Assembly (NCBI GenBank): GCA_035578155.1
Contig: JAPWDM010000013.1
Location: forward strand, 6,721,527-6,785,526
DNA from: Brachynemurus nebulosus
Taxonomy: Eukaryota > Arthropoda > Insecta > Neuroptera > Myrmeleontidae
Length of the DNA: 64,000 nt
Direction of reading: 5' to 3'
In this document: positions 1-11,376 of the stretch, piece by piece
Numbering within the stretch: the first letter of the stretch is position 1
How the letters are laid out: the number at the start of each line of letters is the position of its first letter
The notes under the pieces: generated by a model
What the model was told of the DNA's origin: nothing
The model's input: only the letters and a program-made list of their open reading frames with translations
Databases searched by the model: none
Program-made: the position numbers and the translations under genes

Positions 1-556
1 TGCAAATGTCACATAATGTATGTCCGACTGCCTATGTGTTTTAATAGTTATATTTTATTTTAATTATTATTATTCAGTAATTTAATATTAAACTTGTAAA
101 ATAGATGTGCAAGCAAATGGAGCTTGAAAATTATTCGACTGAGTTTGATGGCTAAAATACTTCCTTTAACTAGGTAAATAACTAATTAGATATTTAAGTA
201 GCTGTTAGAGTAATTGTTGATTTCAGTAGATCAATTTGGGAGTAATTTAGGCATATCAAAGACAAAAATGTTTTTCATCTTCTACCTCCAACCTCTTTTC
301 GGTAATATATCTAAAATTAAAAAAAAAAAAACTTTGTAGGTATAACCTCCAACAAATTCAGTCTCAATACGCTTAAAATTCAATTTTCTATTTGGCAAGT
401 TAATGGGGAAATAATTTAACCTGCGATTAATCGGCTATTTCTGCGCCATACAACAATCCCTGTACTCATGGCCTGTTTTATTTGCAATAGCAGCTGCTTT
501 TGTGTGGTAAGGTAGAAGCTTTAATTGTTAAGAACTTGCTTCGAGAAAAATTCGCC
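1..556. other. AT-rich DNA, no gene seen
   Basis: I see no convincing ORF, exon or RNA gene here. Short A runs and simple AT-rich sequence dominate. Confidence 0.5.
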
Positions 557-1260
557 GCCAATGGCGTGTGGCATACAGCTTCCTCGTACTTGTAAAAGAC
601 TTGAAAACAGTATTCTACCAAATATATATACCGTGAAATTATATTTTCGCCTTAAAGTTCATAAAAAATTGTTGTAACTCAAAATACATTAAGGCTAAAT
701 TATAAAATAATAGCAAACATATTTTAGAAACTAAAACCTAAAATACTTTAAAAATTTGAGCGAAATAGGACTAGCAGTAAATAAGATATTGATATTTAAT
801 GGGATTTCATGGTAGCGCCGTGGATACTATTACTCCGAATGCAATGAAATTTGTAGGGGACAATCTAAGAATCAGACCGCATAATTTCTGACAATTTCAT
901 AAAAAAGAATTGAATAGTTCAGAAATTATGCTACTTGGTGCAATTTTAGAATGACATGGTAGCGGGGTAGCTGCCGTTACTCCGATTTCGATTAAATTCA
1001 TAGGGGACCATCTAGAAACCAAACTGCATAATTTCTGAAAATTTCATTAAAAACAATCGAATAGTTCAGAAGTTATGCCACTTGGTGCAAACGGGCGACA
1101 TACAGACGGACGGACGGACAGACACCAAACCAAAATTGTTCAAGAAGCTCTAAAACGTAAAATGTGCGTAAAAAATTTTATTTTAGAGGGAAAAATTTTT
1201 TTATTTTTCAAATGCTTCACAATACTTCCGCTACTTTAGTAGGTATAGTCTCGGAAGCAA
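557..1260 (+). repeat. Dispersed repeat R1, copy 1
   Basis: This 704-bp stretch is matched in the same orientation by 58598-59289. Shared landmarks run in order: a GTGTGGCA start, AATATATATACCGTGAAAT, two related modules ending in GAAATTATGC/GAAGTTATGCC plus CTTGGTGCAA, a GACGGACGGACAGACACC block, and an end at GTCTCGGAAGCAA. No terminal inverted repeats or coding remnant were found, so the class is unknown. A diverged relative of its central part lies near 7049-7350. Confidence 0.75.
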
Positions 1261-1970
1261 TATGAGAACGCCGCCTTAATTCCGTATCTGTACAAACATA
1301 CTATACGATTATCTATCCATTTTATTATTAAAGTTCTTTGCACCAAGCCAAGCGTACGTAAGCTCTGCTACATCAATTTAATAAAATAAGTAGTTAGCCT
1401 TTTCTCCGAGAGGAAAAATATAGGTACAAATTGACATTGAAAGAATCAACCCATCACTACTACCACTCGGTGATATCACAAGCTGGTGCACTACTGTTTG
1501 TTATTGTCATCTACACCTCATCCGACTGACTCACCCGATGGCACGAAGTTCTCAATTGTTTCTGTCATCAGGGGCGTTATTGATGACAGCGTCTATTTGT
1601 TATGTCTGAATGTTGTCAAATACTGATATTGTATGTGAAGAGAACGCTTGAGGCTGAACGTAAAATGCATAAGCTCTGTCACAGCTTAATAATAACATAT
1701 TTGAAAAATTGATTCCTTTTTTGCAATACTCTTTCCGTACTTCTTTATTGAGATACATTTATCAAATCGACAATAATCATTTTGTAAAGTAAAAAATATT
1801 TTATTTTGAGTCCAATAATAAAGCAAGAGTTGATTACCAGTAATAATATTACAAGTGCTAGGTATTAGAAACAATGTCAACCATATCCGTGGTCTATAAA
1901 TTTTTTCCTGAAACATGTTTCAAAACATTGGTGTTAATCATATTCTTAATTCAGTTACTCAATTTTTTTT
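1261..1970. other. No gene seen
   Basis: AT-rich sequence without a supportable gene. A 76-codon minus-strand ORF at 1686-1916 has low-complexity composition and no splice or start context, so it is treated as chance. Confidence 0.45.
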
Positions 1971-2970
1971 CAGTCACGGTCCGGTAAAATCACGGTTTAT
2001 CTTGTGCGGACCGATCATATAATATGACAATTACCAATTTTCTAAATTACATTTATATTTTTTAATATGAAATGTCGTTTTCCGACAAATTTGTCGACCA
2101 GATAATTTAAATAAATACGGACACTCTTGTAGGCATTAGAGAAATGTTTGAAATCAATTCTTGTATTTTAAATGGAATCCTTGTAGCTGGAAAAAGTTTG
2201 GGCCATTAGTTGGCATAATATTTTGTCGTGTAATATGAAATGTCGTTTTGCGACCACTTCGCCTATCATGAAATTCAGATAAATATCGACACTTTTTTAG
2301 GCATTAGAGAAATGTTTGGAAGCAATTCTTGTATTGTAAATGGAATTCTTATAAACTGGAATCATTTCTGCCATTAAATGGGATGATGTTTGGTTGTGTA
2401 ATATGAAATGTCGTTTTGCGAACACTTGGTCTATCATTTAATTCAGATAAATATCGACACATTTTTAAGCATTAAAGAAATGTTTAAAAGTAGTTCTTGT
2501 ATTTTAAATGATACAAATGTTTAAAAGTAGTTCTTGTATTTCAAATTCTTGTAGCTTGGAATAATTTCGGCCATTAAATAGAATAACATTAGGTCGTGTA
2601 ATATGAAATGTCGTTTTGCGACCACTTCACCTACCATTTAATTCAGATAAATATTGACACTTTTTTAAACGTCAGAGAAATGTTTAAAAGCAATTCTTGT
2701 ATTTTAAATCTAATCTTTGTGGCTTGAAATTATTTTGGCTATTAGTTGGAATAACATTTAGTCGTGTACTATGAAATGTCGTTTTGTGACAATTTCACAT
2801 ACCATTTTATTCAAGTAAATATCGACATTTTTTTCAACTCTTTAATTTTAAATAGAATTAATTTAATTTGCAATCATTTCCGCCATTAGTTCGAGTGACA
2901 TTAGACCGTGTTATATGTAAGATCTGATAATTTCTGTGGACTGGTAAGGTATTTTTGCGGTCCGGCACTA
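1971..2970. repeat. 168-bp tandem array between candidate inverted ends
   Basis: The motif AATATGAAATGTCG recurs at 2064, 2232, 2400, 2600 and 2768 (last copy ACTATG), giving a 168-bp period. One unit is 32 bp longer through an internal duplication of the TTTAAAAGTAGTTCTTGTAT segment. A shortened unit ends near 2920. The outer edges are roughly inverted: CAGTCACGGTCCGG at 1971 and CCGGCACTA ending at 2970. This suggests the array lies inside a hAT-like non-autonomous element, but no clear TSD was found. Confidence 0.65.
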
Positions 2971-3076
2971 GTCTGCGTACCCATGGATGAGAAGTTCTGA
3001 CTTAATTCCATAAGCTACGACTATTTGATTAAGAAAATTCGGAAAAGCAACATCTTGTTACATATCGAGAAAATTA

Positions 3077-3305
3077 CAGTGTGTTCGTAACATTTTGAAG
3101 TGTCAATGACCTGAAAATTATCATATCTAGTGTATTTCATTTTTTGGCGTTGGTACTACCTTCGAAGTAGTAAATAAATATATGTACCTGTACCTATTTC
3201 ATGAAAAAATTGAACAAAAATGTATGTTATATTTTAGTGTAGCGGCAAGGTCACTTGGTTTATTTTTAAAGGTCATTGACACTTCAAAATATTACGAACG
3301 CACTG
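3077..3305. mobile_element. TA-flanked MITE (mariner/pogo-like)
   Basis: Terminal inverted repeats of about 40 bp face each other. The left end begins CAGTGTGTTCGTAACATTTT and the right end is the reverse complement of CAGTGCGTTCGTAATATTTT. Both sides are bordered by TA. The 229-bp body has no ORF, as expected for a non-autonomous Tc1/mariner- or pogo-type element. Confidence 0.75.
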
Positions 3306-5174
3306 TAAAAATTAATTTTGAGACAACTTAGAAGAGTATTCATTTTTATACGAAAAATAATATATTTCAATGGATTAATATTTATATATGTACTCAGTTT
3401 GTTACTCAATTATTATAATTAAAACCAAACGTATTTGAAATTATTATTTAAATATGTAAATAAAACAATAGCTGAGAACAAAATATCCACGAATAAGCGT
3501 ACATATTCATATATGTATCAACCAAACCATCATTCAAGTGTTGTGTGTATCATTTACAATAAAATAAACAATACAGAATAAAATGATCTGATATACATGA
3601 TGTTTACAGTTTACAAAGTTTACACAGATGTAATAATAAAATAGTAAGTAGACTATATGTATACGTTTTATACGAATATAATGTACAACAACGGCCAAAA
3701 ATAGTTTACAACATCTTTATGTAAGAGTGTGAACTTCAGATGGATTAGTCGACTTAAGGAGAATCAGAAAATCAACTCTATCGCAAGGTAAGAATACGCG
3801 ACAAAACAGAGATCAAATTATTGTAGAGCAATTATGTTGACATTCGCCTAAAATTTTGGAGAGAAGCTCAGAAAATCTTTACGAGCATCGCCCGCAGGGA
3901 ACCTACACTTGACCTACCAAAGGATTACAAATCGAAGAACACTTTAGTCATTCCATTAATTCCATATAATTCAATTATGACTATAATTAAATTATGACTA
4001 TCTTTCATCAAAACAGACTGAAGAAGTTTCTGAAACCTATTTAAGTCGTCGCGTTTTGGTCTTCTTGGATCAACTTTAAAAAAATTTTTCCAATCTGTGA
4101 TACTTTTCAACAATTCCTTAATATTTTTTTAACAAGGAAACTTTTAATTACGTGTAAAATTGTTACGTTATTTCTTAACAAAATATGAGTTTTAACATTT
4201 ATTGAGTGTAATTTTCATACTTTTTTTGCAAATACAATTTGTATTGGATTTTTTTGATTGCTTATATACAGACTGAGCCTGAAGACAGGCGCGTATGCAA
4301 GGATTTTCCGCCCTCTGGATAGTCAAAAACATCTGCTGGATATTATTACGATAAAGATTATTGAGTTAGTTGGCATTTTTTTCGTTGCTCGTCAAGTAAA
4401 TTTGAAGAGACATCAGAAATTTCTATTCCGTGATCCTCTCAAGAAAGTTTAATTTATTTTGAAGCTTATTCATTTCTTTTCATTTTCGTTCGTCAATTTT
4501 ATTTTATGGGGAAAAATCTTAAAAATTATGCTTAGCTCTTTTATTTCTTGTGCGATTTCCTGCTCCCCACGCCCAAAAAAGCTTTGTAAATTGATTGAAA
4601 GTTTTCCCTATACTTCTAATGGATGTAAAAACACTGTTTTGTTATTAAATTCCTAAAATATGATTTTTTTTGTAGAAATATTATAGTATAGGTATGTCTT
4701 ACCAAGTATTCACATGTTCACTCTGTTATGAGTGTTGATGTACAATTAAATATATCAAATTTAATAGCGTCGCGTTCGTTGGAATGGAACTGTAACACAT
4801 CAAGAACAATTTGTCATCAAATAATTCATAATGTCACAAAATCTAATTTATTACAGACCGAGAGTAATATAATTAAATATTTTGAAATTTTAGCAGGGCA
4901 TTTGTTGTCTATTATAATTTAATGGGAATTGTTCTACATGTGTAATACACACAAATGTATATGAAATTTCTGTAATAATTATGAATGAGTTGAGTGTTTG
5001 GGAAATATGAAGAGTAATGTACCATGTAAATAAAATATCATTAAAAAAAGTAATAAAAATATTAACACCAACAAAAATTTTCTATAACATTTTATTTTTT
5101 AAAATCATCGTAGCACATATATTAACACTTTACTGGCCGCTTTTCTTCGGAACACTAAAAAGTTAGTAATAGTA
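3306..5174. other. AT-rich stretch with short unassigned ORFs
   Basis: Several 60-65 codon ORFs occur (minus 3925-4113, plus 4258-4452, 4459-4656, 4728-4922). They lie in different frames without recognisable motifs, splice sites or a shared product. They could be decayed coding DNA, but nothing identifies it. Confidence 0.3.
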
Positions 5175-5371
5175 CAGTGGACTTTCGGAGATTGTTCAAT
5201 CGCAAATTGTCCATATTGCTGTGGTGGAGATTTAAACATGAGATGTTTACGTCATCCGAACTCCCAAAAATTGTGTGTTTGCAATGTTCGTGTAACGTAA
5301 AAATGTGATGTTTAAATCCCTATCACTGCAATATGGACAATTTGCGACTGGACAACTTCGAAAGTCTACTG
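5175..5371. mobile_element. 197-bp palindromic MITE, pogo/Tigger-like ends
   Basis: The left end CAGTGGACTTTCGGAGATTG and the inverted right end (reverse complement CAGTAGACTTTCGAAGTTGT) extend into the shared GCAAATTGTCCATATTGC, giving arms of about 45 bp. TA dinucleotides flank both sides. There is no ORF. Confidence 0.8.
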
Positions 5372-5703
5372 TAATTGATAACAAAATTTTTTTTTTTTTA
5401 ATTTTGATGAAAGCAAATACTAATTTTGAAAATGATACACATTTGGATTATTTATTTACTTGTGTTCGTAATATGCTTGTAAAAATACAAAATTAATCAA
5501 ACGTGTAGTAACCAAGAAATCACTTTTTAATAGATTTCATGATTCACCAATTGCGATGAAAGTCAGAGGGGACCATTTAGGGAATGACCAATATAATCAC
5601 TGAAAATTTCATCGAAATCGGTAAAATAGTTTCGGAGTTATGCGACCAACAGTGATGAAATCAAAAGTGTTCAGAAAAGTGATATTATTAATGTTTCTGC
5701 TAC

Positions 5704-6240
5704 CTTAAGGTAGTTGGTCCGTAAAGCGATTTTTCAAAGGATTTTAACGAAACTTCTCTAAATATTTATTTAATTTAATACCAATAATACGAGTCTATTC
5801 CGATTAAAGTTGACTACCCGAATTTTGAGATAAAAACGATTTCAAAGTTTTGTAATTTTAACACGGGCTCTTATAGAAAAACTCTATTTTTTTTTAATAA
5901 AATTTAATATGTTATAAAATACAAAGTTACAAACTATATTTAATAACAAATAAAAATTATTCACTACGCCGTTTTCGAAATAGAATTGATAAACATCATT
6001 TTACAAGAAATAAAAGGAACATTAGCAGTAATATATTTATACTTATATCATTTTAAAGCGTTTTTACAACGCTTTTTCAACAATGCTTTTATATTGCTAC
6101 AACATAAACGCGCGGAAATTAAAAAAAAAACAAGTGGCATACAAATGTAATAACTGAAGAATAATTAATATATTATTTAATTTTTGATAAAAGAAAATTT
6201 TTTCGCTGAGATATAGGTACTTTTGTACCTGACTATCTGA
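5704..6240 (-). mobile_element. MITE family M1, copy 1 (inverted)
   Basis: This matches 40107-40635 and 35358-36065 in reverse orientation. The intact end reads TTAAGGTAGTTGGTC. Shared internal landmarks include the GAAACTTCTCTAAATATTTA block, AACACGGGCTCTTAT, AACGCTTTTTCAACAATGC and GACTATCT. The distal end has lost its terminal bases. A diverged R1-like fragment (GGGGACCATTTAGG, GTTTCGGAGTTATGC) lies just before it at about 5540-5660. Confidence 0.75.
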
Positions 6241-7511
6241 CGTATTTTGACCGTCACGGTCAAAAAACTGTAGAAGTTTTTTTATAATCGAAAATTTCTG
6301 TTCCAGAACACTTTTAATATCAAATTCTATAGCATGGTATTGTAATGTATTTTACAATGTGACTTTCTCATATTTTGAAACAAGATGATCCTCCCCCTTC
6401 TTTTAGCATTCTGTAACTAAGAAATCAATTCACATCTTCTAACATATACACCGAAAACAAAAACTTAATTATAATTTGTCATATTTTAATAAATTTTAAA
6501 CACAATTTATCAATGACAAATCATTTTAAAATAATAATATTTTGTCTAGAAAAAAATTTAAAAATAAAATATGTCATTGGCAACCTTCTGTAATAAATGA
6601 CTATTAAATAAAATGACTACGAATGATTATTAAAAGCACATTCCATATGTTTTTAATAAAAACTACTAGTGTACAAATTTTAAGTAAGGTGGAATGCGGA
6701 TTCGAAAGTTCTTAAATATAAATTTAATACAAAAATTCATTTACAATTAATGTCGTTATTAAGAATGCCAAATTGACTTTTAAACGCTACACTTTATCTA
6801 AATTATATTAATAATTGGCAAATAAAATGTTAAAAATTCAAAAAATTCACCACGCAAATTTTTGTTTAGAGCTGAATATCGTGCGAACAGTTAAACCAAT
6901 TTTCAACAAATCTCGCGATAAGGGAAAAAAGAGCCACATTAAAATTAGTTAAGTCGGTTTGGAGATAAAGAGTAACAAATACGCAAAGATAACTAGCTGA
7001 TTGTATTGAAATTTATGCTTGTCTTATCTGGCCTAACCCCCAATACTCTCAAAATTTCCGTGAAACGGGACTAAGAGTAAGGTAGCGCTAGCGATATTCA
7101 ATGGAATTTCACAGTAATGTCGAGGCTAGCTACCATTACTCCGACTGCGTGATGAAATTCTTAGGACACCATCTATGAATCTAATCACACAATTTTCTTA
7201 AAAATTTCATTAAAAACGATCAGGCAGTTCCGAAGTTATGTCACTTGGCGTGATTTTTGGAAACACAAACGGACAAAGAGACACGAAATCAAAATTGTTC
7301 AAGAAGCTCTTAAATCTCGAGCAAACCAAAATTGGGTTTAGAACAAGTCTGTGGTAGAGAGGGTAGAACCTCTACAATGATGTATGGGAAGTGATATTAT
7401 TGAAAGTTGGTACGGTATAGACTTATCTTTCCTGGTGTAGTTTTTAGCATTTATACCACAAAATTTCCATCCAAATTTATAGTACGGTGCAGTTATTCAA
7501 AAAAACGGCCT
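6241..7511. other. No gene; decayed R1-like fragment
   Basis: Mostly AT-rich DNA. About 7049-7350 resembles the centre of repeat R1: GCTAGCTACCATTACTCCGA, a diverged GGACACCATCTATGAA, TTCCGAAGTTATGTCACTTGG, then ATTGTTCAAGAAGCTCT. Confidence 0.5.
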
Positions 7512-7807
7512 AACCTCAACATCCAAAGTAACAGTTTCACTCCAACTCTAAATTGTTCTATACAGTTCACATATTGTTTCGCAAAAAGTTAAACCATATT
7601 GAGCGTCGGGTTTTGGGGGGCAGAAGTAGGCAAATTAATGGTTTTTCTTAAATATTTTGCAAACTATGGTGTTTAGCGTAAAAAGTAACATGTACAAAAA
7701 TAATCTTCATTAAATTGCGAACAAAAATGGTCCCGTGCATAATCTTGCTAAAATGAACAGTTCCAGAGTTACGAAGGGTGTAAAAGTAGCAATTTTTAGT
7801 ATTTTTA

Positions 7808-7843
7808 GCCACTGCTGCACCTGGTGATAGGTGCAGCAGTGGC
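7808..7843. repeat. Perfect 15-bp-arm hairpin
   Basis: GCCACTGCTGCACCT, a GGTGAT spacer, then the exact reverse complement AGGTGCAGCAGTGGC. It sits at the inner edge of the left foldback arm, just before the cysteine-rich ORF. It is much more GC-rich than its surroundings. Confidence 0.85.
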
Positions 7844-7878
7844 TGAATAAGAAGAAGAATCCGCTCGAGTGGAGGTGA

Positions 7879-8121
7879 AAGAAGATTGACGATCACCTGA
7901 GACCAATTACAACAGCACGTCCTGCAGCTCCCGAGGAATTACTTTCGCTCATAGTGTGTGCTTGCAAAGACGAATGCGTCGGTAACTGCGAATGCAGAAA
8001 GAGTGGTCTAAACTGCTCAAGCATATGCGGTAATTGCTCAGGGCTAGGATGTGATAACAGGGATACGACCATCATAGACGAAGATTTAGAAGAGGAGGGT
8101 GCTATGTTTGAAGAGGACTAA
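7879..8121 (+). pseudogene. CXC-like cysteine-rich ORF remnant in foldback element
   Basis: An 80-codon frame is open from just after a stop at 7876-7878 to TAA at 8119-8121. It lacks an upstream ATG, so it is probably a coding fragment. Cysteines are clustered as C-x-C-x3-C-x3-C-x-C-x6-C-x3-C-x2-C-x4-C, around CACKDECVGNCECRKSGLNC and CSSICGNC, followed by an acidic tail (DEDLEEEG). This resembles tesmin/TSO1-type CXC zinc-binding repeats. My recollection is that similar cysteine tails occur in transposon-linked insect proteins. Its placement between foldback arms suggests capture of the last exon of some gene or element. Product and activity are unknown; the frame on the other strand here is a shadow. 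Confidence 0.5.
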
Positions 8122-8477
8122 TCGCAATTTTCTTTTACAAAACACAATCCTGTATAAGAAAAATTAGTTTCCTTAGTGATAATGTGTCATATTTTTTTTT
8201 AAAAAAATTTAAAAATACTAAAAATTGCTACTTTTACACCCTCCATAACTCTGGAACTCTTCACTTCAGTAAAATTATGCATAGGACTATTTTTGTTCGC
8301 AATTTAATGTAGATTATTTTTGTATAGACACTTTTTGCGTTAAGCTGCATAGTTTTCGAAATATTTAAAAAAAAACTGACGAAAACTGTTAATTTGCCTA
8401 CTTCTACCCTCCTCCTCTCAAAACCCGAATAGAAGAATTTGAATTGGAGTGAAACTGTTACTTTGGATGTTGAGGTT

Positions 8478-9856
8478 TGAGTCTAGTTGCAGCGTACTAT
8501 TAGAAAAAATTAGTCAAAAATTTCTTATGTCCTGATGTATACATTCAAGAGATATATTCAAGTCTCTAATGGTAGCGATTGTAAGTACAGATAGACTTAT
8601 TAAATATTCCTTTAGATGAACAAAATTAAATAAATTATAAAATTATAATTAGTTACTTCAAAAAAAAAAAAATAAAAATTTTCGTTTCACAGACGAAACA
8701 AATTATTTAATTCATCAAAGCAAATTAATAATTCAGTACGACATATTTAATAACACCGCTGGCACTAACTCCCATCAGCTTAAAAATGCTTAATTATTAA
8801 ACTATAGCGAAGAAAAAATATATCATTCTCGTCTTTTCTGTTTGATGATTAAATTTGTCTTTTGATGTTTCTGGATAGAAAGAAAAAAAAATCAGTTAGT
8901 TTTAACGACGCAGTCTTTGCGCTTCTAGCACACTACGGCGTCTGTGCACACATGCGTGAAAATCATCGTTGTAGATAATTTTCAGTAACGCTAATTAGTC
9001 CCAGGAACAATAATTAGTGTTGTGTGTGTTTCTGATAATTATTTGGCTTTTTGAATTTGACATTAAAATATATGTATGTATAATGTATAGGTACCGGGTT
9101 TCTTCGGACAGGTCAGGACCGTACTTATTTCAATAAAATTTTGCAACTAAATTACATTAAATTATGCACATATGAATGAATATAATTGGTCAAAAATTAC
9201 ATTTTTCACCATTTAGAATACTAACAGCATTTTTTATTAGACGAAAGTAAGAAAATTCAAAAAATCGGAAAAAAATTTTGTAAAATATATTGAAAAGTTG
9301 TTGAATATTTAGACGGTCCACTATAATAGCTAAGACGTACGTATTTACTAAGATTTTTTATTATTGAAAAACAAATTTTTAACACGCAACTATACTTCTA
9401 TCTCTCAAAATTGAAAACAATAAAAAAAGATGAATTTATTAAATTTAAATGACATGTCACATAAATCACATACATAATATAAACAAAAATACTTTTGATA
9501 GTCAATTAAAGTTACAGTGGCACTTTTCAATTGTGCAGGTAATAAATAAAAGAAAAAAAAGGATGTTTATATAAAATACGTATAAATAATATTTTGATAC
9601 ACATATGTATGTGTGTGTATGTAACTTGTGTACGTTGTTTTTATGAAAATATTTTAAAGTTTTAGTCACATTGAGTGCAATATATATACCTGCATATGCT
9701 AAAGACGAAACTGTCTGATCCGAAAGAAATCCGATACCTAATAATGTACAATGTACATCCCCAATTATTGAGTTTCAACGAGTTTTAACATTTTAATTAA
9801 TAGACAAACAAATTAGACGAGTAGGTAATTTGTAAAATTTTTTAGTTTGTAAATAA
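8478..9856. other. AT-rich DNA, no gene seen
   Basis: No supportable ORF, RNA gene or obvious repeat unit. Poly(A) stretches occur near 8650 and 8880. Confidence 0.45.
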
Positions 9857-9996
9857 TGCCTTGTTTACACGAGTTTAGTAAAGTCTTTAATAGTTGCTAC
9901 AAACACGCATAAAAATACGTTTAGTTTACTGTTTCAATGTGTTTAAACGGAATTTTACTGAACATTTGTAGTAGCTACTAAAGACTCGACAAGGCA
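9857..9996. mobile_element. 140-bp MITE with TAA duplication (PIF/Harbinger-like)
   Basis: The ends TGCCTTGT and ACAAGGCA are inverted, and the similarity continues through AGTCTTTAATAGTTGCTAC on the left against the complementary AGTCTTTAGTAGCTACTAC on the right. The left arm holds about 15 extra bases. TAA is present directly on both sides (9854-9856, 9997-9999), fitting the 3-bp TWA target of PIF/Harbinger transposases. It ends 11 bases from the 3' end of the tRNA gene. Confidence 0.75.
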
Positions 9997-10000
9997 TAAT

Positions 10001-10005
10001 AAAAA
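10001..10005 (-). terminator. RNA polymerase III terminator of tRNA-Val
   Basis: A run of five T on the minus strand begins three bases past the tRNA discriminator base, the usual Pol III stop signal. It lies between the tRNA and the TAA-flanked MITE. Confidence 0.6.
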
Positions 10006-10007
10006 TT

Positions 10008-10080
10008 TGTTTCCGCCCGGGATCGAACCGGGGACCTTGTGCGTGTGAAGCACACGTGATAACCACTACACTACGGAAAC
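10008..10080 (-). tRNA. tRNA-Val (anticodon CAC)
   Basis: Read on the minus strand, the gene folds as a full cloverleaf. The acceptor pair is GTTTCCG/CGGAAAC and the D arm lies within GTGTAGTGGTTATCAC. The anticodon stem TGTGC/GCACA holds loop TTCACAC, giving CAC at positions 34-36, which reads GTG. The T arm is CCCGG-TTCGATC-CCGGG, and the discriminator is A at 10008. The D-arm and T-arm also supply the internal A and B boxes for Pol III. There is no intron, and CCA is not encoded, as expected in eukaryotes. No other tRNA was seen. Confidence 0.95.
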
Positions 10081-10673
10081 TTATTGGTAGACAGCTGCTA
10101 TTTAGTAGTGATATAGCAAGTAGTACTATAGTAATGTTTAAATATTAAATGAATACTTTAACTATTAATACTTTTATCAATATTTTTAAAATATTTGATA
10201 ACAGAAAACAAAGACTTATATGGACTTACCTAATAAAGTTTCTCATATAATTTAATATTACTTACAACACTTAACTTGCAGTGATTATAATATTATGAAT
10301 TATATATTTTTATCAAAACTATTAAATTACAAAATTTAAATAATGTATGACTTTTACAACAAAAGGTTCTTTGATAGAATAATAAATCAAATTATGTACC
10401 TACAAAGTTTTGCAGTAGGTACAATTGTTTTGAAAAAGTGCATTGGATGCCACCCTTCATACGAATGACAAATCTACAAAATTTATTAATAGAAAATTAG
10501 GTGACTATTGTAATCAAATAGAAAATTTATTAATCTATTTGGGATTGAAAAATGATAAATACAGTACTGTCACAAAATTCTGAGACCATAAGTCTTATAT
10601 ACATTTTTTTGAAATAATATGATTTAAATTTATATACCTACATAGTAAACTAACTATATATTTTAATTTTTTG

Positions 10674-10835
10674 GAATATTAATAGATTTGAGCGTTACTT
10701 TATGGTATTCCATATTTGTAAATAATAAACAAATACTTTACTTTGCAAAATACCACTTTTATTTTTGAAACTGTGACAATATTGTTTCAAAAATAAAAGT
10801 GGTATTTTGCAAAGTAAAGTATATGTTTATTATTT
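10674..10835. repeat. Hairpin repeat H, copy 1
   Basis: A leader (TAGATTTGAGCGTTACTTTA, then TGGTATTCCATATTTGT) is followed by a near-perfect inverted repeat. The left arm runs from 10720 through AAATACTTTACTTTGCAAAA and TACCACTTTTATTTTTGAAAC. A 12-base loop separates it from its reverse complement, which ends about 10835. A second copy is at 21476-21640. It may be a remnant of an inverted pseudo-LTR of a Penelope-like element, but no coding part is present. Confidence 0.7.
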
Positions 10836-11376
10836 ATTAATTTTTTGGTTTTAAATTGGTGTAATTTTTTTAGATAATTTTCTAATTTTGTTTTACAAAT
10901 AAATACGAATATTAGTTCCGAAAATAGTCCGAGATACCTATCCGCTTCGATAGTTTCCGAGTAGAAATTAAATAAAGTACCTAAGCCTTAATTTGGTCCG
11001 GCACGGATTATGAACATCAGGAGAAGTACCTATTAGGCAATCGCATTACCCAAATACCCAAAGCCGGATATGGAAAATCTTACCACGGCAGACTGATCAG
11101 GGCCGAAAATACAAAAGCGTTACAGTGTGGATCTGGATCCTGGCTATAATCTGCGGTAAACTAGATTTAGGTTCCATTCTAGTCCGATGCATTGGAAACT
11201 AATATAAGGCCGTAATGACTTGATAGTGTGCGTCAAAACTGGACGGAGTTGTAGTGGATGTATGCCAGAAATTATTTTCATACAATAAATACTTAAAAAA
11301 TGATCTCTCAAATAAAGTTAAAATTTCGGTTCCCAAATTATTAATTCACAAAATGTTTAGTTCACATATTTACATA

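Larger units (their letters stand above)
7512..8477. mobile_element. Foldback element with long inverted arms
   Basis: Two arms of roughly 270-290 bp face each other. The left begins AACCTCAACATCCAAAGTAA and the right ends with its reverse complement. Both arms share the GTAACAGTTTCACTCCAA, GAAGTAGGCAAATTAA and CGAACAAAAAT segments and end inward at TACACCC...GTAGCAATTTTTAGTATTTT. The unique centre holds a 15-bp-arm hairpin (7808-7843) and a cysteine-rich ORF (7879-8121). This is the foldback layout: long arms around a captured core. No target duplication could be fixed. Confidence 0.7.

Noticed and set aside
7648..8075. Minus-strand ORFs of 60 and 82 codons
   Set aside because: They are shadows of the foldback arms and of the plus-strand cysteine-rich frame, without starts or motifs of their own.
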